Counted from the first letter of the stretch, positions 1 to 12,995 are shown. The stretch: 64,000 bases of DNA from Membranipora membranacea (GCA_914767715.1 OU612069.1:4774001-4838000); one strand, 5' to 3'. Numbers and translations are program-made. Notes: generated from the letters alone by a model not told the origin.

Positions 1-822
1 TACTCTGAATAATATAAGAAAATATGACTGTGTATACAGAAGCTTACTATATCAGCCAAATGATTACTGAAAATAACACAAAGGCTCTCAAAAATGATTG
101 ATCCTACTAATCTGTGACTTCCACTTGTACAAAGACAGCCAGAGCTTGACAGTTGTATCATCACAAAATGCAGCGGTGTTTCTTATATCAATTAGTTATT
201 GATATACAGGCGGCTGAATAGGGTGCTATATTGTGGATTTAAGGTTGATTGTATGATGAGACAGATCTTGACGAAAAACTTCCTGAGAAATTTATCCCCC
301 TTGGTTTACAAGATTGTGCCAATTTTCTACCTCAACAGGTATTTTTCAATTTATCCTTATTAATAAATGTTTTATTGGGCTTCGTGAAATATTAAGAGAA
401 TGAAAACAGGATTAACATGGAATCACTGGTTGCCAAGAAATTCGCATGTGAAGAGTTTTCATGCAAAAGTTTACAAGATCACTTTGCAGTGAGGGTAAGC
501 CAACGACTAACTGAGTACTAAATTGTGAGTTACTTGCAACAGGGTCAACTGGTACCAAGTTGCAGTACACCTCCCATCTCTACAAATTCAATAAAGATTT
601 AGCTCGATCTGATTTTGATTCAGGCATGAACTGATTTTGGCCGACAACCGTAATGTAAAATGATGAGTTATTGTTTTTTTTTGAGATATCACTTTTGTTG
701 TGGCAGCTCATGCCTGCCCATTTAATTGTTGATTGTTTTATTCCTTTGATAATTTTCAAATCAAGTTTTACCTAAAACACGCCTTCAAGACCCAGTAAAT
801 TTATTAATTTGTAGGGCCCCGT

Positions 823-843
823 TGGAGGGAGGGGGGGGGGGGG
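823..843. repeat. Poly-G tract of H block, copy 1
   Basis: GGAGGGA followed by 13 G. The same site in other H blocks has G-runs of different length (9 at 28817-28825, 10 at 46887-46896, 14 at 52423-52436, only 5 near 40392). Potential G-quadruplex and slippage site. Confidence 0.9.
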
Positions 844-1620
844 CTTACGGCGCCTCTGTCAAACCAAAAAAGCTTTATCTCTTTCACCCTAGAGTTTATT
901 TGGTGTTCCACTGCGTTGCACAGGATAGTCAGTGATGACAGGATCACATCTGAAAGCTAAAAATCCCTCCTGATTTGCAAGCCCTAACCTGAGCAACCCT
1001 GATTATCACAATAAACAACATTTTAAATGATTTATATTTAGTTATGTTTATAATCTTAGCAATCTAAGAAGTTGTACCCATTTGGTATTTTCTTAAAAAA
1101 TAGTAATTGATAGATCATTGAACTGAGGAAGTTCTAAGTTGAATTCCTTGTTGAAAAGGATGTCAAATAACTCTATTTTAGTAAAAAGAGTTTTCGTACT
1201 TGATAGTTATCGGCTAAATTGTAGTAATTGCTACGGGATAATACACCCTAGGCATTTGTACTTTTGAACTTAATATAACTAAGTGGTGTTGGAAATCTCA
1301 GATTATCTTAATCTTTACCAGAAAGTCATGACGTAATGGAATCATTTGCCCATAATCAAGTTATTGATGTTGCTAAACTGGTTTGGCAGATCAAGCAATA
1401 TTTATCAAGCTGGTCTACATTGCCATACAGAGCAGCACCAACCTTCCTTGCACTAATTAACAACAGTCCAAGGCTGTGAATATCATCCATAAACACTATT
1501 GATTTGATGACTGCTGGCCTGATTCATACCTGGGGTGTATTGCTATGTAGGCGAATTGAGCTTTTCAATCCAAGAATATTTCTTGCCAAAGTTATTGTTA
1601 TTATTATAATTACCAAATTA

Positions 1621-1881
1621 GGTAAATTCGCGACCTTGGTATATATATTAAATAATCAATAAATAATCAATGGAAATCCCATTTTCATTGGGCAATCCAA
1701 CTGAATCCAACTTGAATTCAAGTTGTCTCCCTATTACCGATGAGGAGATAATTCTAAGTTTCATGTCAATATCATCGAAAAACCGTATACCTAATCATAA
1801 AGTCTATTCAGTTGGGTTTCCCCATGAAAATGATTATAATTAATGATTATTTAATATAGATACCAAGGTCGCGAAGTTACC
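1621..1881. mobile_element. MITE-like element, TA target duplication, long terminal inverted repeats
   Basis: Seen: the element starts GGTAAATTCGCGACCTTGGT and ends with the reverse complement (ACCAAGGTCGCGAAGTTACC). About 38 bp match with two mismatches, and weaker inverted similarity continues inward to roughly 90 bp (CATTTTCATTGGG...CCAACTGAAT against ATTCAGTTGGG...CCATGAAAAT). It is flanked by TA on both sides. Sister repeats at about 29475, 41117, 53165 and 62010 lack it. Known: TA duplication is typical of Tc1/mariner-type elements. It is non-autonomous; no transposase is visible. Confidence 0.85.
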
Positions 1882-2888
1882 TATTATAGATTCACTTCGT
1901 TGTTTTTATAAATACAGGATATTTAAGTGAGAGATGTGGAGTGAAAGTCATCACACATATTTTCCTGAATTAATATAACAAAATATATTATTGTGATAAA
2001 ATTATTGTTATTAAAGTACTGTACAACCATCGGTTAGAAACTGTGTCGTTTGCTTATTTAAGCCTGCATGGCAAGAATAAGTACAATTTTTAACAGCCTG
2101 GTAAGAGCGCTTGAATTTGTAAGAACAGAATTCCTAATTTGGCAATACGTGGGCGTAGACTTGTGATACAGATAGTAGTTTGAACTTGATCTGTGCTGCT
2201 CAAAATTACTTATTATTATTATGATTTATTATGATATTAATTGTTTATTTGAGCCAATTGTTACATATTGAATGAAATTATTTTCAGTTCCACAAACTAT
2301 GAGCTAGCCTGCCAGCATGTCCGACAATCAACAAAACTAATCAGGTGGTAACGACAGTGACAATAATTAATTCCCCTTTTTGTTTCCGGTATATACTTTT
2401 GAGAAATAAACTGCTTTATTTCATCAAATTAAGAAAGTATAGCCTCATATCTAACTGTGCATTAATACAATGCTAAATCGTTGATTATTATTTTTAAACA
2501 CCCACCAGAGGTGTGGGGCTGATGGGATTCCAAACTGTCCACCTGTGTCCATGTGTCCTTTGCCCATCTGTTGGACATATTTGACGGGACAACCTGTACT
2601 GAAAAGGCATAGGCAGATGAAAAACTTGTTTCAGTGGACACACAGTTTTACCTGGACAGATAGACCAAATTGAATGGCCAATTTTTTTTCAGCTCAATGA
2701 CCTCCTCTCACTTGCTCTAAATTAAATGACATTGGCGGCGAAGCAATTTTGGACTGATCAATTTAACAATTCACCCGGGAAAGAGGTATGTGTTGTGTAT
2801 ACCATGAATCGGCTACATTTTTATAGAAACAGAGGGGCAACAACAAATAACATAGTACACCACCTGTATTATTGAACCTTATCGGAAC

Positions 2889-2925
2889 AGACCTAAATAG
2901 ACCTAGATGAACATGCATGCAATGG
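2889..2925. repeat. Box J, reference copy of a highly conserved repeated motif
   Basis: Seen: AGACCTAAATAGACCTAGAT followed by GAACATGCATGCAATGG. The motif holds a direct AGACCTA repeat and a GCATGC palindrome. Near-identical copies stand near 9840, 11685, 17605, 38770, 42125, 45420, 48195, 54175 and 63050, with shortened ones near 30245 and 35630. It is better conserved between the otherwise diverged A and I monomer types than its flanks. Function unknown. Confidence 0.8.
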
Positions 2926-3125
2926 CCACAAAGTAAATATTAAAAAACCGCTCAATTCATCCTTATATTAACTAATATGGCACTTATATGTACTTCGTGT
3001 GACTCGCCTATTAAGACAATAATAGGGGAATGAGTGACAAAACAGCAAACTGATCAGTTTAAACATTGCTCCATCTCTAGCTCACATTTTGTGAGACTCA
3101 CTTCTTTTTGCAATCACTGTTTAGG

Positions 3126-5234
3126 GAGCCCTAATCTGAGCAACCCTGATTGTCACAATGATCAACATTGAAAATGAATTATGGTGATCTATTGATAATA
3201 TTAGTAAAATTAGTAATTGAAAGATCATTGAACTGAGGAAATTTAAAGTTTGATAGGCCAAATAATCATTTAATCAGAGTCATTTCGCTCTATTTTTCAG
3301 TAACCAAGTTCTCTTATTCAATGGTAATCGGCTGTATTAAGTTATTTTTACAGGGTATTACACCCTTGGCATCGTAAATTTTAACATACTATTACTTGAT
3401 AGAGTTGAAAGTCTCAGATTATCACTATCAAAAAACTTGTCTTATTGACTTACTGTACAAATTATTTTTATTTCAAATTGGTACAGAGTTGATTTATTAT
3501 TACATGAGGTGATGAGGACTAATTAATTTGCTAAATATAGTCTCATCATACTGCATTTTTGTTCCGGTCGATTTTCTTGCTAATTGATTCAATATCCGAT
3601 AGTTATTTTGTATCAAGTTTGCCCTGTATACTTAAGAAAGTTTGAAAAGGTTACTGTCCAGTAGATTTAGGATAGGCAAGATGTATTCCGTAGAAAGATA
3701 AGCAAAGTAGATATTTCATGTCAGCTTGGAAAAGCTCCATTGGGCTATGTACTGAAATGCCGATAAACTACAAACCCAACATGAGGAGCATAGAGCACCA
3801 TTGAAAAGTGCTGCTTTGCACCCTCAAGGATTATTACTTTCCTTATATTATTTATAGATCAGTCTTTGAGAATTGGCACCGGTGTTGTAATATTTCAGAT
3901 AGTTTAAACGACACATAATATTATATCATACCTAATTTCAATTCGGCAAAATCGCAATTCAAATCCGTATGCAGCATTACTTTGAAGATTATTAAGAAAC
4001 CACATCACTTGCTGGTGTCTTGCTGAACATTGTTCCAGTATGTTGTTTATACATCTTCCAAAATACTATTTCCAAGGTGGTAGAGAGACATTGCGGCAGC
4101 AGAAATCATATCCCATTACACTCATGCTATTTGTTGAGAGGACAATCCAATGCTCTAATATTATTGGAATGAAAAGTATCACCATTATGATGAGAGAAAG
4201 CAGTGAACGTTGTGACAGTTTTATGAAAAAACATTACCACAATGCATCTCATTTTGAACATTATCGGTGGCTATGAGGTGGTTGTCACAGCATTATAAAA
4301 CAAACTTCATGAGATGATCATTAAATAATGCTGTAGTGATGGAAGAACTGTGATGCTATAACATTGTTAACATTGAAAACTTTTTGATAGCATGATCATA
4401 ACCTCATGAAAGTGCTAATTATAAGCTGTATTCTCACATTTAACAGTGATGTATCATCATGTCAAAAATAATGTTTGACTAATACTAAGAACCAGAGATT
4501 CTGCTATAACTGAATCTGAACATTGTGATTACCATTCTGTATCTTTTTAGACAATAACCTTATCCTATCATTTACACACCATGTAATACTTGAAAAATTT
4601 GTATGCAATACGTTGTTACAATGTTCACCGTTTGCTGGGTTTTTGACCTTTATTTTTAACAAGAAGTCAAACAGTTTTAGGTTATGGAATATAGGGATCA
4701 CAAAAATTCTCAGGGATCAATATATTATTAGCATTTATGAACTTGGATTGTCAGCATTGTGATAGGTAAACTATAAAAAAAAATTCCCTTTACTTTTATA
4801 TCTACTGGTAGGTACATATAACAATTGTCTTAAAAACAAACTGCTCACATGGATTTGTAAATAAAAGGCAATATCTCCTTGTCTAGCATACTCTGCAAGT
4901 CCTCGTCGAAAAGGTATTAAAACTACCAACACAGGTCTCCAAAATTTAAATTCACACTTCTGCTTTTGAATTTTACTAATCGCAGTGACGTAGATATGTT
5001 GGTGGTTGGCTGTTTGGCTGATCTAAATACAACAGCTTTATTTTCAGTTTCAACGCTCTGTTAGTATTTATTACGGGTCATTGCCATCATCTGAAGGGCA
5101 AATCCTCCACCTGTACTTTTTAAATATTTACAAAAATATTCAACTGTCAACAAATTGTCCATTGAAATAATTAAAGTGAAAGTTTTGAAAGAGTTCCAAA
5201 AAAGTTGCCACCTCTATAAATGGGGTGCAATCAT
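3126..5234. repeat. M block, copy 1
   Basis: No gene recognised. It aligns over most of its length with 17838-20614 (which carries two insertions) and partly with 42231-42560 and 54286-55040. The 78-codon open frame at 4040-4276 has a diverged relative at 19338-19643 (shared run YFQGG-ETLRQQKSYPITLM) but no known motif. Confidence 0.7.
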
Positions 5235-8200
5235 AAACTTGATTATAAACCTAGACATGACACTATATGGATATTGAGGCACTGAGGGACTTTATTGTGG
5301 GCAATGTAACGTCATTGGAAGGTGTAGAAGCAATGATGCGATCATTGATTTTCTGTCTACAATCCAGATTTTTTGTTCATAACTCGATCAATTTTGATCG
5401 GATTTTGAGATTGAAAATTACAATAGATTTAGCAGCTTATCTCATTTACGCCAAAAAAAGATTTGGAACTCAGTGACTTGTTACCCCACAAATTTGATAT
5501 ACATATAGAAAGTCTTTTGTTCTGCTATAAAAAATCCACAAGAAATTTAGAAGAATAGAAACAAAAGACAGTGGATATTCTAGTTTGTATCAACTGTTGT
5601 GTCTTTTGATTGAAAGCCCAGCAGTTTTGAATTTGACACCCTATACTAAAATTAAATGTAAATGCTAATTTCATGTATTCAATTTGGCCCTCTAATCGAT
5701 TCCACACCGAGATATGGAAACAAAGTGACTTTGAAATAGAATTACAATGTGCAAAAAATGTTGCTAAACTGAACTAATACTAAGCAAAAGTAATGGATAA
5801 AAATCCATGCGGCAGAAGTGAGTTTTTGTCAATTGTAACTTCAATGACATCCGAAAATCAATAAGTGTTATTATTAATACACACAATTAAATTTTATTTT
5901 GATTCTGCAAGGTTTTGGTAGCTTTGGTCTTAGCCTTGTATGATAGGTATAAAGTTTCCTTAGCAAAACTTTTCAAATTGATGATAATCCAGAGCAGCAG
6001 CATTTCACTCAGGATGGCAGCATTAGAGCTGCAAAAATTTAGTATCCAACAGTTTCCTCTACTCTTTTTTTTCTATGATACTTTTGAATTTCTTGCCACA
6101 AGCTGGTATTGCTGGTATGTCGGGTAGATTCAGTAGTGAATTCACCTAGGGGACTTGACCCTATCGATTTTCAGTGTGTCAATTTTGAAAAACCTCTTGT
6201 TTTTAATTACCAGGTGCCCAGAGGGCCTCATTGTGAGATTAGTTGGAATAATGAATGGAGTACGCTGGTTTACTTGGTGCAATAGCCAATTACCATGATT
6301 TTCCCCTTTGACTGCCCTTCAAAGAGGATTGCATCATGATATTCCTGTGAAGTAGAATAGATGTCGTTCATATGTTTGTGCCTACAATCTGAGCAAATAA
6401 CTATAGCCAACGTGACTAGGCACCGATTTTCTTCATCCTTGATTTGGGTTCACCAATCTACACATATTTAAAATTGAGACCAATAAAACGATGGTATTTT
6501 TTAAAAGACTCAGGCAATCAAATTTGAGTCCATAATTGCAAGCAATTTGATATGGTCGTCTACTATTTATAGCTAATCTGCAGGAGTGAACTCTCACTGC
6601 AGGAGCCATTGAATATTCTCAGAGTAGACAATAACAGGATGATCTCATTTATTGAACCCACCATACACAGACCATTTATAAGAAAGTTTATAAAGGAACA
6701 TTACACATGACACTTTTATGTGTAAAAACCTAGAGATAATAATCAGCCTTCACTCTATTGTTTCTTGGGGGATGAGGCATCAGATCGATTGTAAATTAAA
6801 ATGTAAATGAAATTATTCTAAGAAGACAGGTGACACCTATACTTGCTTAGGTGAACAAACTCAGAGTACTTCTCACAAGATGATGTCTCAATAATAATAA
6901 CAAACCCAGGTGAAATCAACAAGCGGGGTTTATGGTTATGGTTAATCTCTCACATTTGGCCTATTTTAAAACTGGCAATACACAGTATACAAAAATGTAA
7001 ACAATTTGTATTTAAGCGTTGACAGCTGAGAAGAAATGTGTTTCCCTGATCTGACAAAACACTAGAGTCTAGAAGTTTTGAAATATTACAACACAACACA
7101 GTGGAATTGCTGTGTGTGCCCCTGCGCGATGTTAGATGGTTGAGATACAATGCTTGGACGCTGCTTGAAATTGCTACTTTGTGACAGGGATTTGCGAGAT
7201 CTAGTTTCTATTATCAGTGCTTATAGTGTTGCATGATGTGTACATTTGCTGTAAGGGTATGATCTGGCCAAGATACTGAAACTTGGTGGCCTGAAGTTAG
7301 AAGAGGCAAGCTCATAAGACTTGACAAGTTATCTTATAGGTATTATGAAAATTAAGAGTGTTCTGTGATCACATTTACCCCCTTCATGTGTACTGAAATG
7401 ACTTAGGTAAAATAATGAATAAATCTGCCGGTCCCTGTTTTAGAATCCCATCGTTTCTCTGACATGTTGAGGTTTCTAAAATTACTGGTCCTACTATCAT
7501 ACCTAGGTACTTTTTTATATTCTGCATTCACAATTAAATATGGGGTTCCATTTTCATATTAGGAACAATAATCTAAGTCGGCATTCAATAGTCATAATCT
7601 GATATTATTTTAGGTGATGTCATGTTAGAAGACAAGACTACCGGTTCACATCAAATCTTCATTGTGATATTAATATTGTATCATTGAATTACGCTGAGTG
7701 TGAGGCCTCTATACAATTCGATTCCTTTCATTGTTTCAACTTTTGGTAAACAAAAGAATCCTTTATATGCTGTGCCTGATTCTTTTCAATAGAGGATAAA
7801 TGTAGCATGTCAGCTTGCATCCAAAGTTTATATGAGAAAACTGAGAATAAATGTTAAGAAATGATGCATTTAATGGAGGGAAAATACGACAGAGTGACCC
7901 TAAGTGATTTATCTATTCGCAACGTCACAACGAGGTCAGACAAAAAATTTGACGCTTCTAGCATTTTTAGAAGTGCATTTTAATTGAGTCATCTGGTTAA
8001 TAAAAGATAATGTTTTGCCAACATTTCATCATGTTTTATGAAATTCATGATTCTTTGCATTCATTTGGTGGATTAAATTATAATTAAACCACCAAGCCTG
8101 GACAATAACTTTCAATCATTTTGTGATGGTTTCTGCATAAAATTTAAAAAAATTAGGGGGAGATAAAGAGGAAACCATACCATAACTCGAAATCCGATGA

Positions 8201-8355
8201 AAATTGATTGGGTTGTGAAGATAAAACCTGAATTGTTGACAGTAAACCAATGATAATATCATTGCTTACTACACCTTCCAATGACTTTGAGTCGCCCACA
8301 ATTTAGTGCCTCACTTCAGCTATATGTAGTGTCCTGTCTAGGTTTATAATTAAGT
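5235..8355. repeat. L block, copy 1, bounded by diverged inverted repeats
   Basis: Seen: the left arm (about 5235-5490: TTATAAACCTAGACA, GAGGCACTGAGGGACTT, GTCATTGGAAGGTGTAG, TCAATTTTGATCGGATTT) is repeated in reverse complement at about 8178-8355. The interior (5.5-8.1 kb) is not palindromic. It contains a segment near 7060-7215 with an open-looking frame (FEILQHN.VELLCVPL, VRWLRYNAW) that is interrupted by TGA here and in two other copies. Could be a degenerate DNA transposon of about 3.1 kb; no transposase motif seen. Confidence 0.6.
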
Positions 8356-10473
8356 ACGTGGGTGCCATTGATTGTGTTACAGAAAATAATAAAACATTGT
8401 TATCATTATTTCAATTAAGGTGCAATAATCTAGTATTTACCCTAAAATATACAGCCTTTATCATGCTCATAGAACCGGTCACATCTTTAGAGTGTCACAA
8501 TACACACATTACTAATATTTTTTTCTAAACTTATCTGTGATAATTTATAATCATTTAGTAGAGAGCCAAAAAATCATGCTGCTAGATATTTTGTTATCAC
8601 TCGCACATACAGATCTTCTGTAAATAAGTGTAGGTATACTCTTAATCTTTACCAGTAAGGGATGATCTGATGAAGTCATTTGCACAACAATCAAGTAGGC
8701 CTATTGAGTTTTTCAATCTCGCAATATTTTTCCATAAAGTAATTGTTATTATTATAATTACCTAACTATGGATTGAATTACTTCTCTTTAAGGATAATAC
8801 GTAATCTTCAAGTGGGAGACGTGGGGTGGAAGTCAACAAAAGTATTTTGATATAGAAAAGCATATTATTGCGATATGGTTATTAGATTATTTTGAGCAAT
8901 AGAAGGGCTTTCGGTTAGAAGATGTGTCTTTGCCCATTTAAGCCTGAATTACAGGACTTAAATCCATTTTAACAGCACAAGTTGAGCAATTGAACTTGTA
9001 AGAAATTAGATTCCTAATTTAGCGATATGTTGGTGTAGACTTGAGAAACATATAGTATTGTGAACTTGATCAGTGCTGCCAAAAAAATGAGTTTACAATG
9101 GTATTCATCGTATATATGTAGCAAATGGGTACATATTGAATTTAATTATTTTTAATAACTTGGACTATGAGCCTGTCTGCTTATATGTCTGACAAACAAC
9201 AAAACTGATAAGGTGGTAAGAACAGTAATCGTTTTGTCTTTTTGTCCTGTGACAGTAATTATTTTATCTTTTTGTTTTTGTAAATACTTAGAGAGAAATT
9301 GAGATAGTGTAGCGGGTCATCTGGCAGTTCAATGATTCTATGAAATATCAAGCTGTGTTGATACCTTTAGTCGGTGTTGATTTTTATTTTTAAACACTCA
9401 CCACCAGGTAAGTGGCTGTTAGGATACCCAACCGTCAGCCTGTGTTCATGCGGACACAGTTGGGGGGACAACCTGTGCTGGTATAGACGGAAGGGCAACT
9501 TGTTTTAATGGACAGACAAATTTTGCTGAACAGGCATGGGCGGATAGTCAAAACGGAATGCCCAACTTCTTCAGCTTGACCCGAAGCCTTTACCGACTGG
9601 CCCCTAGTGAAATTACATTGTTGCTAGCATAGCGCGAAGTTGCCTTAAAGCTGAGAACAGCTTAAATTAAGAGATTGTATGTGTATTATCCACAAGAAGA
9701 GATGTTAGAGCCCGTGTAAAATTTAAACAAATTTGGAGCAGTCCAGTGCTCTAAACAGCAAGATTGCTCTTGTATGATGACTGTAATGACTAAATACTTT
9801 AAAACACCACCTGTATTACTGACCCTTAATTGAGCACACCTAAATAGACCTAGATGAGCATGCATGCAATGACTGGTTCACGTTCTAGCTTGAATTTAAA
9901 AAAACAATCATAGCAAGCAAGCATTTTCACATTTACTACACGGCACTTAGACATACTTCTTGTGTTACACTGGTTTAGACAAAGAGGGGAATAAGTGACA
10001 TTAACAGCAGGTACTCCCATTATTAAGCCATAAGACGGATCACTGTAAACATCCCTCGATCTCTAGCCCACATTTGTTGATACTCACTTTCTTTTGCGAT
10101 CATTGATCTAAGCCAAGATCCTGCCAATGCGACGCCCATCGAATTAAGTCACGATATATCGAAACAGTCATTCAGAAACCAATCTGATTAAACACCTGTT
10201 TTCTCTTGACATACTCATTTGAGAACAAACTACTGCAGCCTGTCTAGCATTCCTGTTTAAGGAGAGCGAGTTGTGAAACTGCATAAAAATGACAAAAAGA
10301 GGAAGCAATCTTACTTGGAAAATATCCAGTCTTGTCTTTTCTCTTTACAAGAGAGCTCCAATTCAGAATGGATTAATCAAACTTAATGTAGTTGATCAAT
10401 TGAATTGTGTGCATGATAAATATTTGTAGAGTTTCCAAAAAAATATGTATACGGAAAATCAGAGTTCCAAATT
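8356..10473. repeat. A-J-K monomer, copy 1
   Basis: No gene seen. Order: GCTGCTAGATATTTTGTTAT near 8578, TATTATTATAATTACC, block A (CACCACCAGGTAAGTGGCTG near 9400, GTCAGCCTGTGTTCATGCGG), box J near 9840, and block K (ACTACTGCAGCCTGTCTAGC near 10230). Block A is a diverged homologue of block I. Confidence 0.75.
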
Positions 10474-10690
10474 TTAGGTTTTTTTCAAAAGACAGTTAGT
10501 CAAGTTTATCACTGTTGTCAGGGGAACACCACGGCCAACGGGATTTTTAAAAAAAATTTGAAAAGGAATAAATCTATTACAGAATAGGTGCTCAATTAGT
10601 CTGTGTCCAAATCTCTTACAACTCAGATGTTTCGGCGCAGCGACCAGCAATGCATTATAAGTAACACCAAACAATACTTAATAACTCTGT
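10474..10690 (-). repeat. E5 element, copy 1: recurrent ORF on the minus strand
   Basis: Seen: a 66-codon open frame starting MFGVTYNALLV and containing KHLSCKRFGHRLIEHLFCNR. The same frame is recognisable in six copies in the window, open in four (here, 27590-27793, 45947-46255, 51070-51297) and damaged in two (39430-39607, 60365-60545). It always lies between an A/K or post-LINE block and an H block. I do not recognise the protein. It may be a remnant of a transposon gene or an exon; conservation could also simply reflect recent duplication. Confidence 0.4.
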
Positions 10691-12339
10691 CAAGGTATGT
10701 AGGCCTATTACGATACAATAAAATTCATTTAATATATGTGTGGTAGCCATTCATTACTAAGTGCAGTTAAGTGAAAAAGTTATGTTTGTCATCTAACATG
10801 TGAGCTCTTTGTTGTTTGATCTCAAACTAATGTTGTATGCAGAACATGCTTGGCACTGAGACTTTTACTCTGCATAGTAAAAGAAAATATGACTGTGTAT
10901 ACAGAAGCTTACTGTATTAAAAATTATTGATCCTACTAATCTGTGACTTTCCATTGTACAGAGGCAGCTAGAGCTTGATAGTTGTATCATCACCAAATGC
11001 AGCAGTGTTTCTTAGATCAATTAATCATTGATATACTAGCAGCTGAATAGAGTGCAATATCGTGGATTTAAGGTTGATTGTATGATGAGATACATCTTGA
11101 AGAAAAACTTCCTGAGAAATTTATCCTCCTTGTTTTTCATAACTGTGCCCATTTTTTACTTCAACAGGTTTTTTTCAATTAATCCTTATTAATAGATGTT
11201 TTATTGGGCTAGTATCTGACAGTGCATTTTACAATGAAAAATTGAGCTGTATTGAAACCTTCAGCAGGTACCGATTTTTGTATTTGATCACACACTCACT
11301 GCAGTTAATGGAATTCCAAACTATCCACCTGTGTCTATGCGTCCTGTGCCCATCTGTTTGACACTGTTGGCGGGACAACCTGTACTGGATGGGTGTGGGA
11401 TGACGGGCAATTTGTATTAATGGATGGACAGGATATTGCTGGACGGATAGATAAAATGGTCTGGCCAATTTTTACAGCTCCATCGACTTCTTCCGACTGA
11501 CGCTAAATAAAATTACTTGGCGGCAAAGTGTTTTGGGACTGATCAATTTAGCAAGCCATCTGGGAAAGAGGTGTCTGTTGTGTAGTGCCCCTATACCATG
11601 AGCTGGTTACATTTCATAGACACAGAGGGGCAACAAAAAGTTACATAGTATACCACCTGTATTATTGGACCTTATCAGAAAAGACCTAAATAGACCTAGA
11701 TGAACACGCATGCAATGGCTGGTTCATGCCACAAACTTAAAATTAAAAAACCGATCATTGCATCCTCATACTAACTATAGATGTGCTTCTTGTGTCACAC
11801 TTATTTAGAGGATAATAGAGGAATGATTGACAATAACAGCAGATACTCATACTGATATGTCATAGGTCTAATCAGTTTATACATTCCTCCATCTCTAGTC
11901 AACACTTTGTGAAGCTCACTTCTTTTTGAAATCATTGATTTACGTTTCATATTTATTGCCAATGCAACGTCAATCGAACCAAATGACAAAATTTGAAGCA
12001 GTCTTTTAGAAACAAGTCTGTCTAGCGATCCTGTATAAGGAGGGCAAGTGGTGATACTGTTGAGATTATTTGCATACTAGATGCATAAAAATGACAAAAA
12101 GAGAAGGCAATGTTAATTATAAAATGTCCAGTTATGTCTATTCGCTTTACATAAGAGCTCCAATTCAGAGTCGATCAATGAAACTTAATAGATGATCAAT
12201 TTTGGTTGTGTGCACAATAAATATTGCTAATATTGTCAAACTGTTAATATCGAATCGTAATATAAATGCATATGTATGGGCTTTCATTTTCCTTGCGCCT
12301 ATTTGAAGCGATGATGCACTAACTAAAACTTTTTGCTTT
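10691..12339. repeat. Truncated H, I', J and K' blocks of the first LRR unit
   Basis: No gene seen. H stops near 11210 (TTTTATTGGGCTAG) and joins a variant of I (CATTTTACAATGAAAAATTG) that recurs only at 62.59 kb. Box J near 11685 and K' (GATTTACGTTTCATATTTAT) follow. Confidence 0.7.
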
Positions 12340-12520
12340 CAAAACCGGAGTTCCCTATTTTAAGTTTTCCTCAAAGGAAAGTTGGTGTAATGGGGTCAGA
12401 CCAATGTTGTCCTGACCACTTTTAGCGTCGCGATAGGGAAGAGCATCTCGCTTACTCAAAGGTACAACTGTTGCAAGCAGCTGACTCACATGTTTGTTTC
12501 AGATATTAATAGGTATTTCT
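12340..12520 (-). repeat. Conserved minus-strand ORF element of LRR units ('VPLSK'), copy 1
   Basis: Seen: reading on the minus strand SQLLATVVPLSKRDALPY, then GQDNIGLTPLHQLSFEENLK before a stop. Five copies occur, always just upstream (plus-strand sense) of the LINE/LRR cassette: here, 30945-31095, 35890-36045, 48895-48995, 63290-63435. The core VPLSKxDALPYSxAxxGQDN is readable in all. Its border sequence GTGAGTCAGATGCTTGCAAC is the same as the start of the intron after the LRR exon. Protein family unknown. Confidence 0.4.
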
Positions 12521-12599
12521 AGTGATGCAAGTTACGTGACTTGGATGTGAAACTCAATTCATAATTGCTGACTAAAAATATAGACTTAATATGTAAATA

Positions 12600-12995
12600 T
12601 AAATGCTTAATTAAACCTGTTTTCTAGTGATGCATGTTATGCGATTCAATTTATCAATTCATAGTGACATTTCACTCAATCCATTAGAAAATGTGGAAGA
12701 TTCACTAGCCTTAGCTTCTGACTGGTATAATTGTGAAGCATTGGCACTCGATGCATCAAAGACAGATGTTATGACAGTCTCCTATTTTGATTTCGAGTTG
12801 ATTTTCTCTAACTAATTTTTCAGGGCATGTTGTCCTCAAACATTCTGACAAATTTAAATATTTAGGAGTGATTATAAATAAAAATATCAGTTTTAAATCC
12901 CATGTCAATGAGATTAAACTAAACCTAACCCAGTCATAGCAAACTTTAAGATAAATCACCATACTCACAGGGAAGAAACTAATTGTACTAAAAAT
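12600..12995 (+). pseudogene. LINE reverse transcriptase fragment upstream of LRR exon A
   Basis: Seen: in the plus strand a degraded reading frame carries hallmarks of the late RT/thumb region of CR1/L2/Jockey-like non-LTR elements: WYNCEALALDASKTDVMTVS near 12720-12780, then after a frame change FKYLGVIINKNISFKSHV near 12850-12906. Stops and frameshifts show it is dead. It ends just before the intron side of the LRR exon at 13029. A second fragment of the same LINE resumes at about 13355 and repeats the FKSHV...EIK segment, so the LRR exon is bracketed by LINE copies that overlap in content. Confidence 0.7.

Larger units (their letters stand above)
1..3125. repeat. H-I-J monomer, copy 1
   Basis: No gene seen. 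It starts inside H (ACTGTGTATACAGAAGCTTAC) and includes the poly-G tract, the TTTGGTGTTCCACTGCG segment, the CCAAGGCTGTGAATATCATC segment near 1470, a MITE at 1621-1881, block I (GGGACAACCTGTACTG near 2585) and box J near 2889-2925. Sister copies lie at 27.85-30.3, 39.6-42.2, 46.3-48.2, 51.3-54.3 and 60.5-63.1 kb. Confidence 0.8.

Noticed and set aside
4040-4276. Frame with YFQGG-ETLRQQKSYPITLM shared with 19338-19643.
   Set aside because: Only two copies, no recognised motif, and ends differ; similarity is explained by duplication of the M block.
9395-9420. Perfect CAG|GTAAGT donor in every A block (CACCACCAGGTAAGTGGCTG).
   Set aside because: No open exon ends there: upstream frames contain stops within a few codons and the sister I blocks lack the motif. 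Probably fortuitous.
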